Source: Polyangium spumosum
GTDB taxonomy: Bacteria > Myxococcota_A > Polyangia > Polyangiales > Polyangiaceae
Assembly (NCBI RefSeq): GCF_009649845.1
Contig: NZ_WJIE01000002.1
Span: forward strand, 248,001 to 312,000
Reading direction: 5' to 3'
DNA: 64,000 bases
In this document: positions 1-7,548 of the stretch, one piece after another
How the letters are laid out: the number at the start of each line of letters is the position of its first letter
Position numbering within the stretch: the stretch's first letter is position 1
The notes under the pieces: generated by a model
The model's input: only the letters and a program-made list of their open reading frames with translations
Databases searched by the model: none
What the model was told of the DNA's origin: nothing
Made by a program: the position numbers and the translations under genes

Positions 1-624
1 CCCGTCCAGGTCGACCTGCGCCAGGTCGCGGGCATCCCGGCCAATATGCAGCGCCGCTTCTACATGGGCGTCGAGGGCTGGGACGGTTTCCCCGACAAAC
101 GGAGCGAGCTGCTCGCGAAGATCGGCGTCCTCGGCAACGTCGTGGCATTGACGGGTGACCTTCACGCGTTCATGGCCGGCACGCCGTGGGCCGCGCAGGA
201 TCCCACGAAGAAGATCGTCGAATTCATGACCGGCGCCGTCTCCTCGACGCCCTTCCGCGACGAGCTCGCCTCGCAGGTGAAATCCGACCCCGTCCTGAGC
301 CAGATCCCCGCCGCCGCCGTCCTCGCGTTGCAGATCGACGAGCTCTTGCTCGATACGACGACGAAGATAAACCCCCACCTCGCCCACGCCGAGAGCAGCA
401 CGCACGGCTACACGATCGCCGAGGTGAGCGGCGCGGAGATGGTCGTCACGATGTATTCGATCTCCGGCACGGAGGTGACCACGAGTTACGCGGGAAAGAC
501 GGCCGATTTCATGGCCAAGATGCAGGCGACGCGCTTCAAGACGGTCGCGGGTGGGAGCGAGCTGTTCAAGGAGATCGATGGGGCGTGGAAGCGGTGGGAT
601 CCGGAGATGCTCGTGTGGGCGTGA
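1..624 (+). CDS. PhoD-like alkaline phosphatase, C-terminal part (5' end outside window)
   Basis: The frame is open from base 1, so only the last 207 residues are visible. The family hydrolyses phosphate mono- or diesters, usually after export. The visible part holds the late metal-site signature GDLH (G52-D53-L54-H55, inside NVVALTGDLHAF), preceded by WDGFPDKR (from W27). This order, WDG(F/Y)P followed about 25 residues later by a GD-x-H loop, is typical of PhoD proteins. The tail has the usual 'THGYTIAEV' beta strand near the end. The catalytic N-terminal half and any signal peptide are missing, so export cannot be judged. It lies 4 kb upstream of a phosphate-transport locus with a PHO box, which fits phosphate scavenging, but nothing shows co-transcription. 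Confidence 0.85.
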   Translation, partial: PVQVDLRQVAGIPANMQRRFYMGVEGWDGFPDKRSELLAKIGVLGNVVALTGDLHAFMAGTPWAAQDPTKKIVEFMTGAVSSTPFRDELASQVKSDPVLSQIPAAAVLALQIDELLLDTTTKINPHLAHAESSTHGYTIAEVSGAEMVVTMYSISGTEVTTSYAGKTADFMAKMQATRFKTVAGGSELFKEIDGAWKRWDPEMLVWA

Positions 625-1067
625 AGGCCTGAGAGTGGCGTCGAGGGGGCCGAACACGCACCCTCGGACGTCGACGTCGCGTGTTCGGCGGCTCGACACA
701 CGCCGTCGAGGAGCGACGGCGCGTATCGCGGCGCCTGCCCCGTGCCCCTCGCCTGGGCGCGGCCTGGTCACGCGGCGGAGCACGGCGCGTCGAGGGTCGA
801 CGCCGCGTGTTTGGCGGCTCGACGCGCGCCGTCCCCCTCCCCCGCGGCGCGACGAGCCGGCCGAACATTCACCGTCGAGCGCGTGAGCGTCCTGTCTCGC
901 GGCTCGACACGCCTCGCGCAGAGGCGACGGCCCGTGTGCGGCTTCGCGCCGGAGGTCTGCGTTCGGGGAGGGGTCTTCTCCCAATGCGAAACACGAATCG
1001 TCGAGGATCGAGGCCGTGTGTTCAGCGATCACCGGGGGAAATGCGGCGCGACGTGGTCCGCGTGCTC
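625..1067. repeat. GC-rich non-coding tract with degenerate ~40-bp repeats
   Basis: No convincing gene is present. The tract holds at least two clear copies of a roughly 38-bp element, at 670-710 and 796-833. Both read GTCGACG(T/C)CGCGTGTT, then (C/T)GGCGGCTCGAC, then (A/G)C(A/G)CGCCGTC. Weaker fragments are near 900-912 (GGCTCGACACGCC) and 999-1031. All six frames stay largely open, but only because stop codons are rare at this GC content. Confidence 0.5.
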
Positions 1068-1421
1068 TCACTTCGTCGGATTGGACGGGGGCGCAGCGTC
1101 GGAGCCGGCGTCGCTGGGGCCGGCGTCGGCAGGCGAGGCCGGGGCCGGGTCGATCAGCTCACAGGGGGCGAAGTCGTATTTTTCGTTGAAGTCGCAGAGG
1201 GTAAAATTCGTGGCGCAGCATTGGGCGCAGCTATAGCTCGCCTCGCGCCGGAAGCAGTTACGATAGCAATCAATTGACAATCTGTTGCAGATCTCCGGAA
1301 CCTTGTGCGGCTTCTTCTCCGCATTCTCATCTCGGTCGCGCTCCGGCTTGTACGGGCCGCAGCCCGGGCGCGAGCTTCCGAGGGAGGCCAACACGACGAG
1401 CGCGAGCAACAGCTTCTTCAT
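1068..1421 (-). CDS. Small secreted Cys-rich protein, copy A
   Basis: A 117-residue protein with an N-terminal signal peptide (MKKLLLALVVLASLG, then a Cys near residue 21 in a poor lipobox context). The mature part has eight cysteines spaced C-x6-C-x3-C-x8-C-x2-CC-x6-C-x10-C, then an Asp/Ala/Pro-rich tail. The start is supported by GGAGG four bases upstream of ATG. The next gene upstream on the same strand (1465-1701) has exactly the same cysteine spacing but little other identity, so the two are paralogues. The gap between them is 43 bp and they may be co-transcribed. I recognise no named family. The cysteines suggest a disulfide-rich extracytoplasmic fold; function unknown. Confidence 0.8.
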   Translation of the reverse strand: MKKLLLALVVLASLGSSRPGCGPYKPERDRDENAEKKPHKVPEICNRLSIDCYRNCFRREASYSCAQCCATNFTLCDFNEKYDFAPCELIDPAPASPADAGPSDAGSDAAPPSNPTK

Positions 1422-1464
1422 GAAAACCTCCAGACCTCAAACGTAGAGTGGTTGGTTGCCCCTG

Positions 1465-1701
1465 CTATTCCTTCCCGGGACACCAGAAGAAGCTGTGAGT
1501 TTCGCCCCTCGTGCACGCGCCGTGGGCGTCGTTGCAGCAACTCATGCACGCGGAGCCGGCCCCGGCCTTGAAGCAACTGTTCTGGCAAGCGACCGCCTTC
1601 TGTTCGCACGGAGGCATGTCGTCGAAGTCTGAACATCCGCCGAGGGTACCAAGCGCAAAGAACACGGCGACGAGAGAGACACGGCGGACGAGCACTCGCA
1701 T
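1465..1701 (-). CDS. Small Cys-rich lipoprotein, copy B
   Basis: A 78-residue lipoprotein: basic start MRVLVRR, hydrophobic stretch, then lipobox LGGC at about residues 18-21. The mature part repeats the eight-cysteine pattern C-x6-C-x3-C-x8-C-x2-CC-x6-C-x10-C of its downstream neighbour. The frame is open to 1830, but ATG at 1701 is chosen because AAGGAG sits seven bases upstream and the signal peptide starts there. It is transcribed away from the 2055-3597 operon. Function unknown. A redox, metal-binding or toxin-like role cannot be separated from sequence alone. Confidence 0.8.
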   Translation of the reverse strand: MRVLVRRVSLVAVFFALGTLGGCSDFDDMPPCEQKAVACQNSCFKAGAGSACMSCCNDAHGACTRGETHSFFWCPGKE

Positions 1702-1876
1702 GGTGTTGCTCCTTGTCCCCCATGGTACTACGGCCCACCTCCTGAGAAGAAGGAAGATGTGCGCTGAAGACGAGCACAGACGTGTGCAGCGCGATTCGAG
1801 GCCGCCCGGCGGCGAGGGACGCATGTGCAAGGCCGTGCACGACGGCCCTTTGCCCCGGTTGGTCCCGGAACAGAAC

Positions 1877-1912
1877 GTTTGTCTCCGCGCTTGACACCTC
1901 GGTTTGTCTCCG
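1877..1912 (+). promoter_or_regulatory. 11-bp direct repeat flanking a promoter -35 (candidate regulator site)
   Basis: GTTTGTCTCCG occurs perfectly at 1877-1887 and again at 1902-1912, 25 bp apart start to start. One copy lies just upstream of the TTGACA -35 hexamer and the other fills the spacer up to the -10. This arrangement suits a regulator acting on the promoter at 1891-1919. The regulator is unknown. Confidence 0.4.
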
Positions 1913-1919
1913 GTAGGGT
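1891..1919 (+). promoter_or_regulatory. Sigma-70-type promoter for the 2055-3597 operon
   Basis: A perfect TTGACA (1891-1896), a 17-bp spacer and TAGGGT (1914-1919, three of six matches to TATAAT). Transcription would start near 1926 and give a leader of about 130 nt before ATG 2055. The rest of the 353-bp gap 1702-2054 shows no gene. Confidence 0.5.
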
Positions 1920-2030
1920 CGTCCGCAGAGGCGCGATGCTGAGCGTGCGCTCCTTCCCAAGCCGCACGAAGACGCTCGGGTCGGCCTCGACTTTTTGCGT
2001 GTGGTTCGTGGTATCGTCGTAGACGTCTCG

Positions 2031-2045
2031 CTACGCTTTGCGTAG
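2031..2045. promoter_or_regulatory. Inverted repeat just upstream of start codon
   Basis: CTACGC-TTT-GCGTAG is a perfect 6-bp inverted repeat with a 3-nt loop, ending 9 bp before ATG 2055. It could be an operator or an RNA hairpin masking the ribosome site; no strong Shine-Dalgarno sequence is visible there. Confidence 0.4.
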
Positions 2046-2054
2046 TATGGGCCT

Positions 2055-2354
2055 ATGATGTCAGGCAAATCCTTTCCTCTCTCGACCGAGCTCCTCGAAT
2101 GTTACGACCGCCTCGCTGAACGCGAGAACGAGGCGCGGAGGAGCGCCGGGCTGGCCCCGATCACCGGGCTCGATCTCCTTCAAATCGTCGCGTCGTCTTT
2201 TGCTGGGCTGCCTATGGCCCATGACGTCGACCTGGCCGCGCTGCGAACGCGGGAGAAGTTGCCGGCGGATATGTGGACGCCGCCGCACGGAGGCCGAACG
2301 ACGACCGACCTTCGCCACCCGCCCCACGGCGGGAAGACGCAGTCCGGCGAATGA
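2055..2354 (+). CDS. Hypothetical protein, first gene of membrane operon
   Basis: A 99-residue protein with a charged helical first half (ELLECYDRLAERENEARR) and a Gly/Pro-rich tail containing two copies of HGG-type motifs (PPHGGRTTTD, PPHGGKTQS). No signal peptide or membrane segment. I recognise no family. It is the first of three genes; its TGA overlaps the ATG of the next by four bases (ATGA at 2351-2354), implying translational coupling. The tail duplication PPHGG(R/K)T is the only internal repeat. It could be a small cytoplasmic partner of the membrane proteins that follow. Confidence 0.55.
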   Translation: MMSGKSFPLSTELLECYDRLAERENEARRSAGLAPITGLDLLQIVASSFAGLPMAHDVDLAALRTREKLPADMWTPPHGGRTTTDLRHPPHGGKTQSGE

Positions 2355-3019
2355 GTCTCGATCAGGTCGCGCTTGTTCTGCACGGCGCGGCTTGTCTGCT
2401 ATGTCTGGCCTACGCCTACGCCCGTCGACGCTCCGCGGACCGTCAAGCTGCGTTCGTTCTCGCGTGCGTATGGTGCGGTTGGTTGGTGCTGGACTGGCTG
2501 TACGAATGGACTCTTGACGCGCTCCCGCTTCCCGGCCCGGAGCCGCTGTCTGGTCTCAAAGACCGCACATTCCTGGCGCTGAACTCGGCGTTTTTCTTCG
2601 CATGGCCAGCCGGGATCCTCGCATGGGTTCGATGGACCTTCAAAGGCTCCCGGCCGTGGCCCGTGGCACTCGCATGGTTCGCCGCGTGGGCGCTTCCGAC
2701 GGCGATCTACCCTGCGCTCCGCGGTGCCACGTGGTTCCACTACGCCGGAGCGCTCCACCTCGCCGCGCTTGCTGGTGAGCTCGCTGCTTTCGCGTCATGG
2801 GCGCGCCTTCGTGAGCCGCCGCGCCCGTGGCATTCGGTCGCGATCGTCGCGATCCCCATGTGTGCTTTCCCTGCGATCCCTTTCTTCGCTTCCGCCGAAG
2901 CCCGGGCGGGTTACCTCCTGTGGGTGCTGCGCGGGCTCGTCGCCCTTCATCTGGCCTGTATCGCTGTTCTCGGAGGGGATTTATGGAATCGATTCTCACG
3001 TGGATCTTCGCGCTCGTGA
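2351..3019 (+). CDS. Polytopic membrane protein, unknown function
   Basis: A 222-residue integral membrane protein. Hydrophobic segments alternate through its length: about residues 5-22, 30-50, 75-95, 105-130, 135-155, 165-185 and 190-215, so six or seven helices. It is rich in Trp and Ala, has no catalytic motif and resembles no transporter family I know. ATG 2351 is preferred over an in-frame ATG at 2273 because it overlaps the upstream stop by ATGA and places the first helix at the start. The 3' end overlaps the next gene by 37 bp. The tight overlaps indicate one operon, probably one complex. Confidence 0.7.
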   Translation: MSLDQVALVLHGAACLLCLAYAYARRRSADRQAAFVLACVWCGWLVLDWLYEWTLDALPLPGPEPLSGLKDRTFLALNSAFFFAWPAGILAWVRWTFKGSRPWPVALAWFAAWALPTAIYPALRGATWFHYAGALHLAALAGELAAFASWARLREPPRPWHSVAIVAIPMCAFPAIPFFASAEARAGYLLWVLRGLVALHLACIAVLGGDLWNRFSRGSSRS

Positions 3020-3597
3020 TGGCCAGCTTGGCCCTCGCCGTGCCGGTCTTTTTACAGCGGCGCGCGGACGCAAAGATCCGCGCGCTCCTCGACGACAACT
3101 CCCGCATCCTCGACCGCGAGCGCGAGCTCGCCTCGCGTTACCTGGCAGAGCAACGCGCCCATGAGACGGCGCGCGCGCAGCTCGTCGCCATCGAGGAGGA
3201 CCGGGCGCGGCTCTTCGCGGAGCTCGATCACCGACATCGTCGAATCGCGGACGCTCTCACGCGTATCGCCGTGGCCGTGGAGCACCGCGAGAGCGAGCTC
3301 GAACGTTATGCGGAGGCGGGCGCGGAGAGCATCCTCTCCCGCTTCCCGAACCTGCCCGACCATCCGGACCGCGGCCTCGGCGGCACCCTCGGCGCGCTCA
3401 TGACCGTGCAAAGCTACGTCAACGCGGCCCTCCTGCGGCAATTACGCCACGCCGAGCAGACCGTGAACGCCGACGAGCTCGAAGTAAACGTCATCCCCTT
3501 CCCCTCCCCCGGCTCGGAGAGGCGCGCGCCATCGGAGAGCGACGCGCCGAGCTCCCCGACCATCACGCCCCCGACGTCGACCCCCGTCTCCGCGTGA
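2983..3597 (+). CDS. Membrane-anchored coiled-coil protein
   Basis: A 204-residue protein with one N-terminal membrane helix (residues 2-25, ILTWIFALVMASLALAVPVF), then a long charged helix to about residue 115 with heptad-like spacing (DRERELASRYLAEQRAHETARAQ), and a Pro/Ser-rich tail. ATG 2983 is chosen over an upstream in-frame ATG because GGAGG lies just before it and the membrane helix starts there. It overlaps the preceding gene by 37 bp in another frame. The layout (anchor, coiled coil, disordered tail) suits a scaffold or signalling adaptor. No family recognised. Confidence 0.75.
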   Translation: MESILTWIFALVMASLALAVPVFLQRRADAKIRALLDDNSRILDRERELASRYLAEQRAHETARAQLVAIEEDRARLFAELDHRHRRIADALTRIAVAVEHRESELERYAEAGAESILSRFPNLPDHPDRGLGGTLGALMTVQSYVNAALLRQLRHAEQTVNADELEVNVIPFPSPGSERRAPSESDAPSSPTITPPTSTPVSA

Positions 3598-3744
3598 GCC
3601 CCGAGGTCCACGCGCCCGTGACCTTCACCAGAAACGTGCTCGGCCACCGGAAGCCGCTTGCCAGGCGGTGACGGAAACCCGTAAGGTGCGCCAGTGTCGA
3701 CGGCCCAATGATGGGCCGCACATCCACAGGAGCTCTTCAGGTTC

Positions 3745-4626
3745 ATGGCCGTACGCACCCTCCAGCCCCGCACGTCGCTCAGCTCGGTGCTCCCCGAGAT
3801 CACCTACACGCGCAGCCGCGTCAAGGCGCACCCGCTCGGCACGCCCCACATCGCCGCCTTCGACGCCCTGCGCGCCGAATGGACCACGGTGCACGACAAG
3901 GAGCTTTTGCTCCGGGACGCCATCACCGACGGGCAAGCGCTCATCGATCACATCGACGATCTGCTCGATAGCCTCGTGACCGCCATCGTCAACACGATCC
4001 TGACGATCACCGACGGCGACCGCAATCACGCGCTCTACAAGCATTTCCTCGGAAACAAGACGCCGAGCGACTTCAAGCGGCCCGTCCTCGGAGGGCAGCT
4101 CGAAGCGATGAAGAAATGGCTGCCCTCCCTCGCCGCGAGCGAGCACGCGGCGCTCAAGGCATTCGCGCCCGAGCTCGGCGAGCTCCTCGAGCGGGCCGAC
4201 GGCGCCGTGAACGCCAAAGCAGCCGCGGAGAAGGCGCGTGATCAGTTCCGCGATTTCGGCGAACGAAAGAAGTTCATCGACAAGCTGAACGGGACCCGCA
4301 AAGAGACCCACGGCGCGCTCGCCAAGCTCCCGCACGAGCATTCGCACCTCCCCACGAACTTCGCCGACAGGTTCTTCCGCCGCGAGGCGCGCGCAGAACA
4401 AGACGACGAGGAGGTGACGATCACCTCGGTGAAGGCGAGCATCGTCGCGCTCCAGAAGGAGCTCGCGGCGAAGCAAAAGCTGCTCGCAGACCTGGAAGCC
4501 GAGGAGGCGAAGGCCGCCGAAGCCGCGACCAACGCCGACAAGGAGGAGCTCGCGGCGCTCGAAAAGCAGATGGCTGAGGCGCAAGCGAAGGCCGACGCGC
4601 TCCGCGCGAAGATCGAAGGGAAGTAA
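3745..4626 (+). CDS. Cytoplasmic helical protein with C-terminal coiled coil
   Basis: A 293-residue soluble, predicted all-helical protein. Residues about 1-200 form a mixed charged region with no motif I can assign. The last 75 residues are a strong Ala/Glu/Lys coiled coil (LQKELAAKQKLLADLEAEEAK, then EKQMAEAQAKADALRAKIEGK). ATG 3745 follows a region with AGGAGC about 15 bases upstream. It stands alone between two operons. Similar Ala/Glu/Lys-rich proteins are common in myxobacteria; function unknown. Confidence 0.75.
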   Translation: MAVRTLQPRTSLSSVLPEITYTRSRVKAHPLGTPHIAAFDALRAEWTTVHDKELLLRDAITDGQALIDHIDDLLDSLVTAIVNTILTITDGDRNHALYKHFLGNKTPSDFKRPVLGGQLEAMKKWLPSLAASEHAALKAFAPELGELLERADGAVNAKAAAEKARDQFRDFGERKKFIDKLNGTRKETHGALAKLPHEHSHLPTNFADRFFRREARAEQDDEEVTITSVKASIVALQKELAAKQKLLADLEAEEAKAAEAATNADKEELAALEKQMAEAQAKADALRAKIEGK

Positions 4627-4685
4627 CCGACCCGTCCGCGTCGATCCCACACCCGCCCGCTCTTTTTTCTCCCCGCTCCACCCCT

Positions 4686-4703
4686 CTGTCACGCTCCTGT
4701 CAC
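4686..4703 (+). promoter_or_regulatory. PHO box (PhoB-type binding site)
   Basis: CTGTCAC-GCTC-CTGTCAC: two perfect 7-bp direct repeats with a 4-bp spacer, the architecture of the PhoB box CTGTCAT-N4-CTGTCA(C/T). It ends 22 bp before the GTG start of the phosphate permease gene, so it most likely activates the locus under phosphate limitation. Confidence 0.8.
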
Positions 4704-4713
4704 ACAGCACGGG

Positions 4714-4719
4714 TACGAC
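4714..4719 (+). promoter_or_regulatory. Candidate -10 element of the pst promoter
   Basis: TACGAC lies 10 bp downstream of the PHO box, the usual distance when PhoB replaces the -35. It predicts a start at about 4726, i.e. at the GTG itself. No Shine-Dalgarno sequence precedes that GTG, which fits a leaderless message. Confidence 0.35.
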
Positions 4720-4725
4720 GATCTC

Positions 4726-5931
4726 GTGGGTACCCGCGTCACGCGTACGCTCGCGGACGCCGTCGTCCCGAAGCTGCTCTTCCTCTGCGCCGTCGCGCGG
4801 GTCCTCGCCACGCTGGCGATCACCGGCCTGCTCGTCGTGGAGGTAATCGCGTTTCTCCAGACGCCCGGCGCGCACGCCGCCGCGGTTGCGCTCCCGCCGC
4901 TGCTCGCGGGCGCGCTCGTCGCGGCGCTCGTCGCCACGCTCGTCGCGCTCCCGCTCGGCTTGCTCGTCGCCGTCTACCGCAGCGAGTTCGCAGGCCCGCG
5001 CGTGCGCCGTGTCCTCGATCCGGCGCTCGAGGCCCTCGCGAGCCTGCCCACGGTCGTGCTCGGATACCTCGCGATCACCCTGCTCTCACCCGCGCTCGCC
5101 GCGCCGGGCCCGCTGCTCTCGGGTGTCGCCCTCGGCTTGATGATCTTGCCGTTCTTCGCCGCGCGCTCCGCCGCCGCGATCTCCGCCGTCCCCGCCAGCC
5201 TGCGCGAGGGCGCGTACGCGCTCGGCGTCGGCAAGATCGCGACCGTCACCCGCGTCGTCCTGCGCGCGGCGTCCGGCGGCATCGGCGCCGCGCTCTCGCT
5301 CGCCCTCGCCCGCGCGATCGCCGAGCTCGCCATCCTCGCGATCGTCACGGGCGGGCCTCCCCCCGCGCGCTGGGACGTCTGGGCGATCGACGCGTCGAAC
5401 CACCTCACCCGCGCTTCCCTCGCCGCCACCATCGAAGGCGCCGCGACGCTCGTCGCCCTCGCCCTCTTGATGGCCGTGCCCGCCTCCCTCGGCGCCGCGG
5501 CGTGGCTCGAAGAGTACGCGCCTCGTGGCCGGCTCGTCTCGCTCGTCGAGGGCATCACCCGGCGCCTCGCCGCGGCCCCGCCGATCGTCTACGGCCTGCT
5601 CGGCTTCTCGATCTTCGTGCGCGTGCTCGGCTTCGGCGAGAGCACGCTCGCCGGCGCGTCGATGCTCGCGCTCCTGCTCCTGCCGCGGATGACCACCACC
5701 TTCCGCGAGGCCCTGCGCGCCGTGCCCGGATCCCTGCGCGACGCTTGCCTCGCGCTCGGCGCCGATCGCCTGCGCACGCTGCGCGAGGTCGTGTTACCCG
5801 CGGCCATGCCGGCGATCTCGCGGGGCGCGCTCCGCTCGCTCGCCCGCGCGGCCTTCGAGACCGCGCCGCTCGCGCTCATCGGCGCGCTGCCGCTCTCGGC
5901 GCTACCCTGGCAGCTCCTCGGCGCGCCCTGA
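4726..5931 (+). CDS. Phosphate ABC transporter permease, PstC-PstA-like fusion
   Basis: A 401-residue membrane protein made of two consecutive ABC permease domains. Each ends in an EAA loop that docks on the ATPase: the first at about 160-180 (REGAYALGVGKIATVTRVVL), the second at about 338-358 (RDACLALGADRLRTLREVVL). PstC and PstA are normally separate ~300-residue proteins with about six helices each; here both are shortened and joined. The GTG start at 4726 has no Shine-Dalgarno sequence and sits directly behind a PHO box. pstB and phoU follow on the same strand with gaps of 21 and 29 bp. No pstS is in the window, so the binding protein must be encoded elsewhere. The context makes phosphate the likely substrate, though the permease type alone would not prove it. 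Confidence 0.8.
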   Translation: MGTRVTRTLADAVVPKLLFLCAVARVLATLAITGLLVVEVIAFLQTPGAHAAAVALPPLLAGALVAALVATLVALPLGLLVAVYRSEFAGPRVRRVLDPALEALASLPTVVLGYLAITLLSPALAAPGPLLSGVALGLMILPFFAARSAAAISAVPASLREGAYALGVGKIATVTRVVLRAASGGIGAALSLALARAIAELAILAIVTGGPPPARWDVWAIDASNHLTRASLAATIEGAATLVALALLMAVPASLGAAAWLEEYAPRGRLVSLVEGITRRLAAAPPIVYGLLGFSIFVRVLGFGESTLAGASMLALLLLPRMTTTFREALRAVPGSLRDACLALGADRLRTLREVVLPAAMPAISRGALRSLARAAFETAPLALIGALPLSALPWQLLGAP

Positions 5932-5952
5932 GCGCCGGCCCCACGGACGACC

Positions 5953-6738
5953 ATGACCTCGCTCCACGCAGACGACGCCGCGCCTCCCGTGAAGATGAAA
6001 GCGGAGGACCTGCACGCGTGGACCGACCGCGAGGAGGTGATCCGCGGGATCACGCTGCGGATCGCGGACAGGAACGTGACCGCGCTGATGGGCCCCTCCG
6101 GCTGCGGCAAATCCCCGCTGCTGCGCTGCCTCGACCGCATGCACGAGATCACGCCGGGCCACCGCGTCTCGGGCCGCGTCTTGCTCGACGGCGCCAACAT
6201 CTACGCGCCCGGCACGAACGTGGCCGAGGTCCGCCGCCGGGTCGGCATGATCTTCAAGAAGCCGAACCCGTTCCCGCACATGTCGGTGCGGGACAACGTG
6301 CTCGCCGGCCTGCGCCTGAACGGGCTGCCCGTGGAGGGCGCGGACGAGCTCGTCGAGCGCTCGCTGCGGCGCGCGGCGCTCTGGGACGAGGTGAAGGGCG
6401 ACCTCGCCCGGCCCGGGACGAGCCTCTCGCGGGGCCAGCAGCAGCGCCTCTGCATCGCGCGCGCGCTCGCGCTCGGGCCCGAGGTCCTCTTGCTCGACGA
6501 GCCGACGAGCGCGCTCGACCCCATCGCGACGAGCCGCATCGAGGACGTGATCCACGAGCTGCGGGACCACCTTGCCGTCGTCATCGTGACCCACAACATG
6601 AAGCAGGCCGCGCGGGTGAGTGACTACACGGCGTTCATCGACGAGGGAGAGCTGGTCGAGTTCGACCGCACCGATCGCATCTTCACGAACCCACGCGAGC
6701 GGCGGACCGAGGACTACGTGTCCGGGAAATTCGGTTGA
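5953..6738 (+). CDS. pstB: Phosphate ABC transporter ATP-binding protein PstB, atypical motifs
   Basis: A 261-residue ABC ATPase that would energise the fused permease. It matches PstB through 'PNPFPHMSVRDNV' and 'QQQRLCIARALALGPEVLL'. Walker B (LLLDEP, D182-E183) and the switch His (H214) are normal. Three usually fixed positions differ: Walker A reads GPSGCGKSP (G47 to P55, Pro in place of the usual Thr after K53-S54); the Q-loop Gln is Lys (K102, IFKKPNP instead of (V/I)FQ(K/R)PNP); the signature is LSRGQ (R160) rather than LSGGQ. I checked all three in the nucleotide sequence. The rest of the protein is full length and well conserved, so the enzyme may still work at altered rate, or be regulatory. 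Confidence 0.88.
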   Translation: MTSLHADDAAPPVKMKAEDLHAWTDREEVIRGITLRIADRNVTALMGPSGCGKSPLLRCLDRMHEITPGHRVSGRVLLDGANIYAPGTNVAEVRRRVGMIFKKPNPFPHMSVRDNVLAGLRLNGLPVEGADELVERSLRRAALWDEVKGDLARPGTSLSRGQQQRLCIARALALGPEVLLLDEPTSALDPIATSRIEDVIHELRDHLAVVIVTHNMKQAARVSDYTAFIDEGELVEFDRTDRIFTNPRERRTEDYVSGKFG

Positions 6739-6767
6739 GCTCCAAGGATGTGTCGTAGAGTCAGCCC

Positions 6768-7478
6768 ATGAGCCGCGTCTACGAGAACGAGCTGCGCACG
6801 CTCCGCGATCGGCTGCTCCTCATGGGCAGCCTCGTCGAGGAGATGATCGGCAAGGCGATGCAGGCGCTCGCCACGCGGGACACGGCGCTCGCGCGCTCGA
6901 CGATGAAGATGGACCGGCGCATCAACCGGCTGGAGGTCGAGATCGACGACCTCTGCATGCGCATCCTCGCGATGCGCCAGCCCGTGGCCTCGGACCTGCG
7001 CTTCGTCACGAAGGCGCTGAAGATCGTCACGGACCTCGAGCGCATCGGCGACCTCGGCGTGAACATCTGCGACCGCGTCGCCGAGCTGAACGAAGAGCCG
7101 CCGCTGCCCGCGACCTTCGACCTCGTCTCCCTCGCCGACGAGGCGACGCTCGTGGTGCGCGAGGCGCTCGACGCCCTCGTGGAGCGCGACGTCGACGGCG
7201 CGATGGAGCTGCTCGGGCGCGACGAGGCGATCGACGAGCACTACAGCGAGATCTGGAAGCGCCTGCTCGAGCTGATGACGAGCGACCCGACGACCATTTA
7301 CCGGGCGACGCGGGTGCAATCGATCGCGAAGTACCTCGAACGAATCGGCGATCACGCGATGAACATCGCCGAGACGGTGGTTTTCCTGGTCACGGGCAAG
7401 GACATCCGGCACCGGAATCGAAGGTACGAGACGGGCGCGCCGCCCCCGAACGACGGGGCGGAAGTGAAGTCCGGCTGA
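6768..7478 (+). CDS. phoU: Phosphate signalling/transport regulator PhoU
   Basis: A 236-residue PhoU homologue: two similar three-helix bundles. Each carries a metal-binding helix of the type (D/E)xxR(I/M)GD: DLERIGDLGVNICDR in the first and YLERIGDHAMNIAE in the second. PhoU links the Pst transporter to the PhoR/PhoB two-component pair and limits phosphate uptake. ATG 6768 is 29 bp after pstB, consistent with the same PHO-box-driven operon. The C-terminal 25 residues (after GKDIRHRNRRY) are a disordered extension beyond the usual end. Confidence 0.92.
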   Translation: MSRVYENELRTLRDRLLLMGSLVEEMIGKAMQALATRDTALARSTMKMDRRINRLEVEIDDLCMRILAMRQPVASDLRFVTKALKIVTDLERIGDLGVNICDRVAELNEEPPLPATFDLVSLADEATLVVREALDALVERDVDGAMELLGRDEAIDEHYSEIWKRLLELMTSDPTTIYRATRVQSIAKYLERIGDHAMNIAETVVFLVTGKDIRHRNRRYETGAPPPNDGAEVKSG

Positions 7479-7548
7479 CGGCGTTCCGGGCCCCGTGCCT
7501 CCCTCAAAACTTGCTGGGAGCCCGGGGACTTGTGCTAGGGCACGGCCC

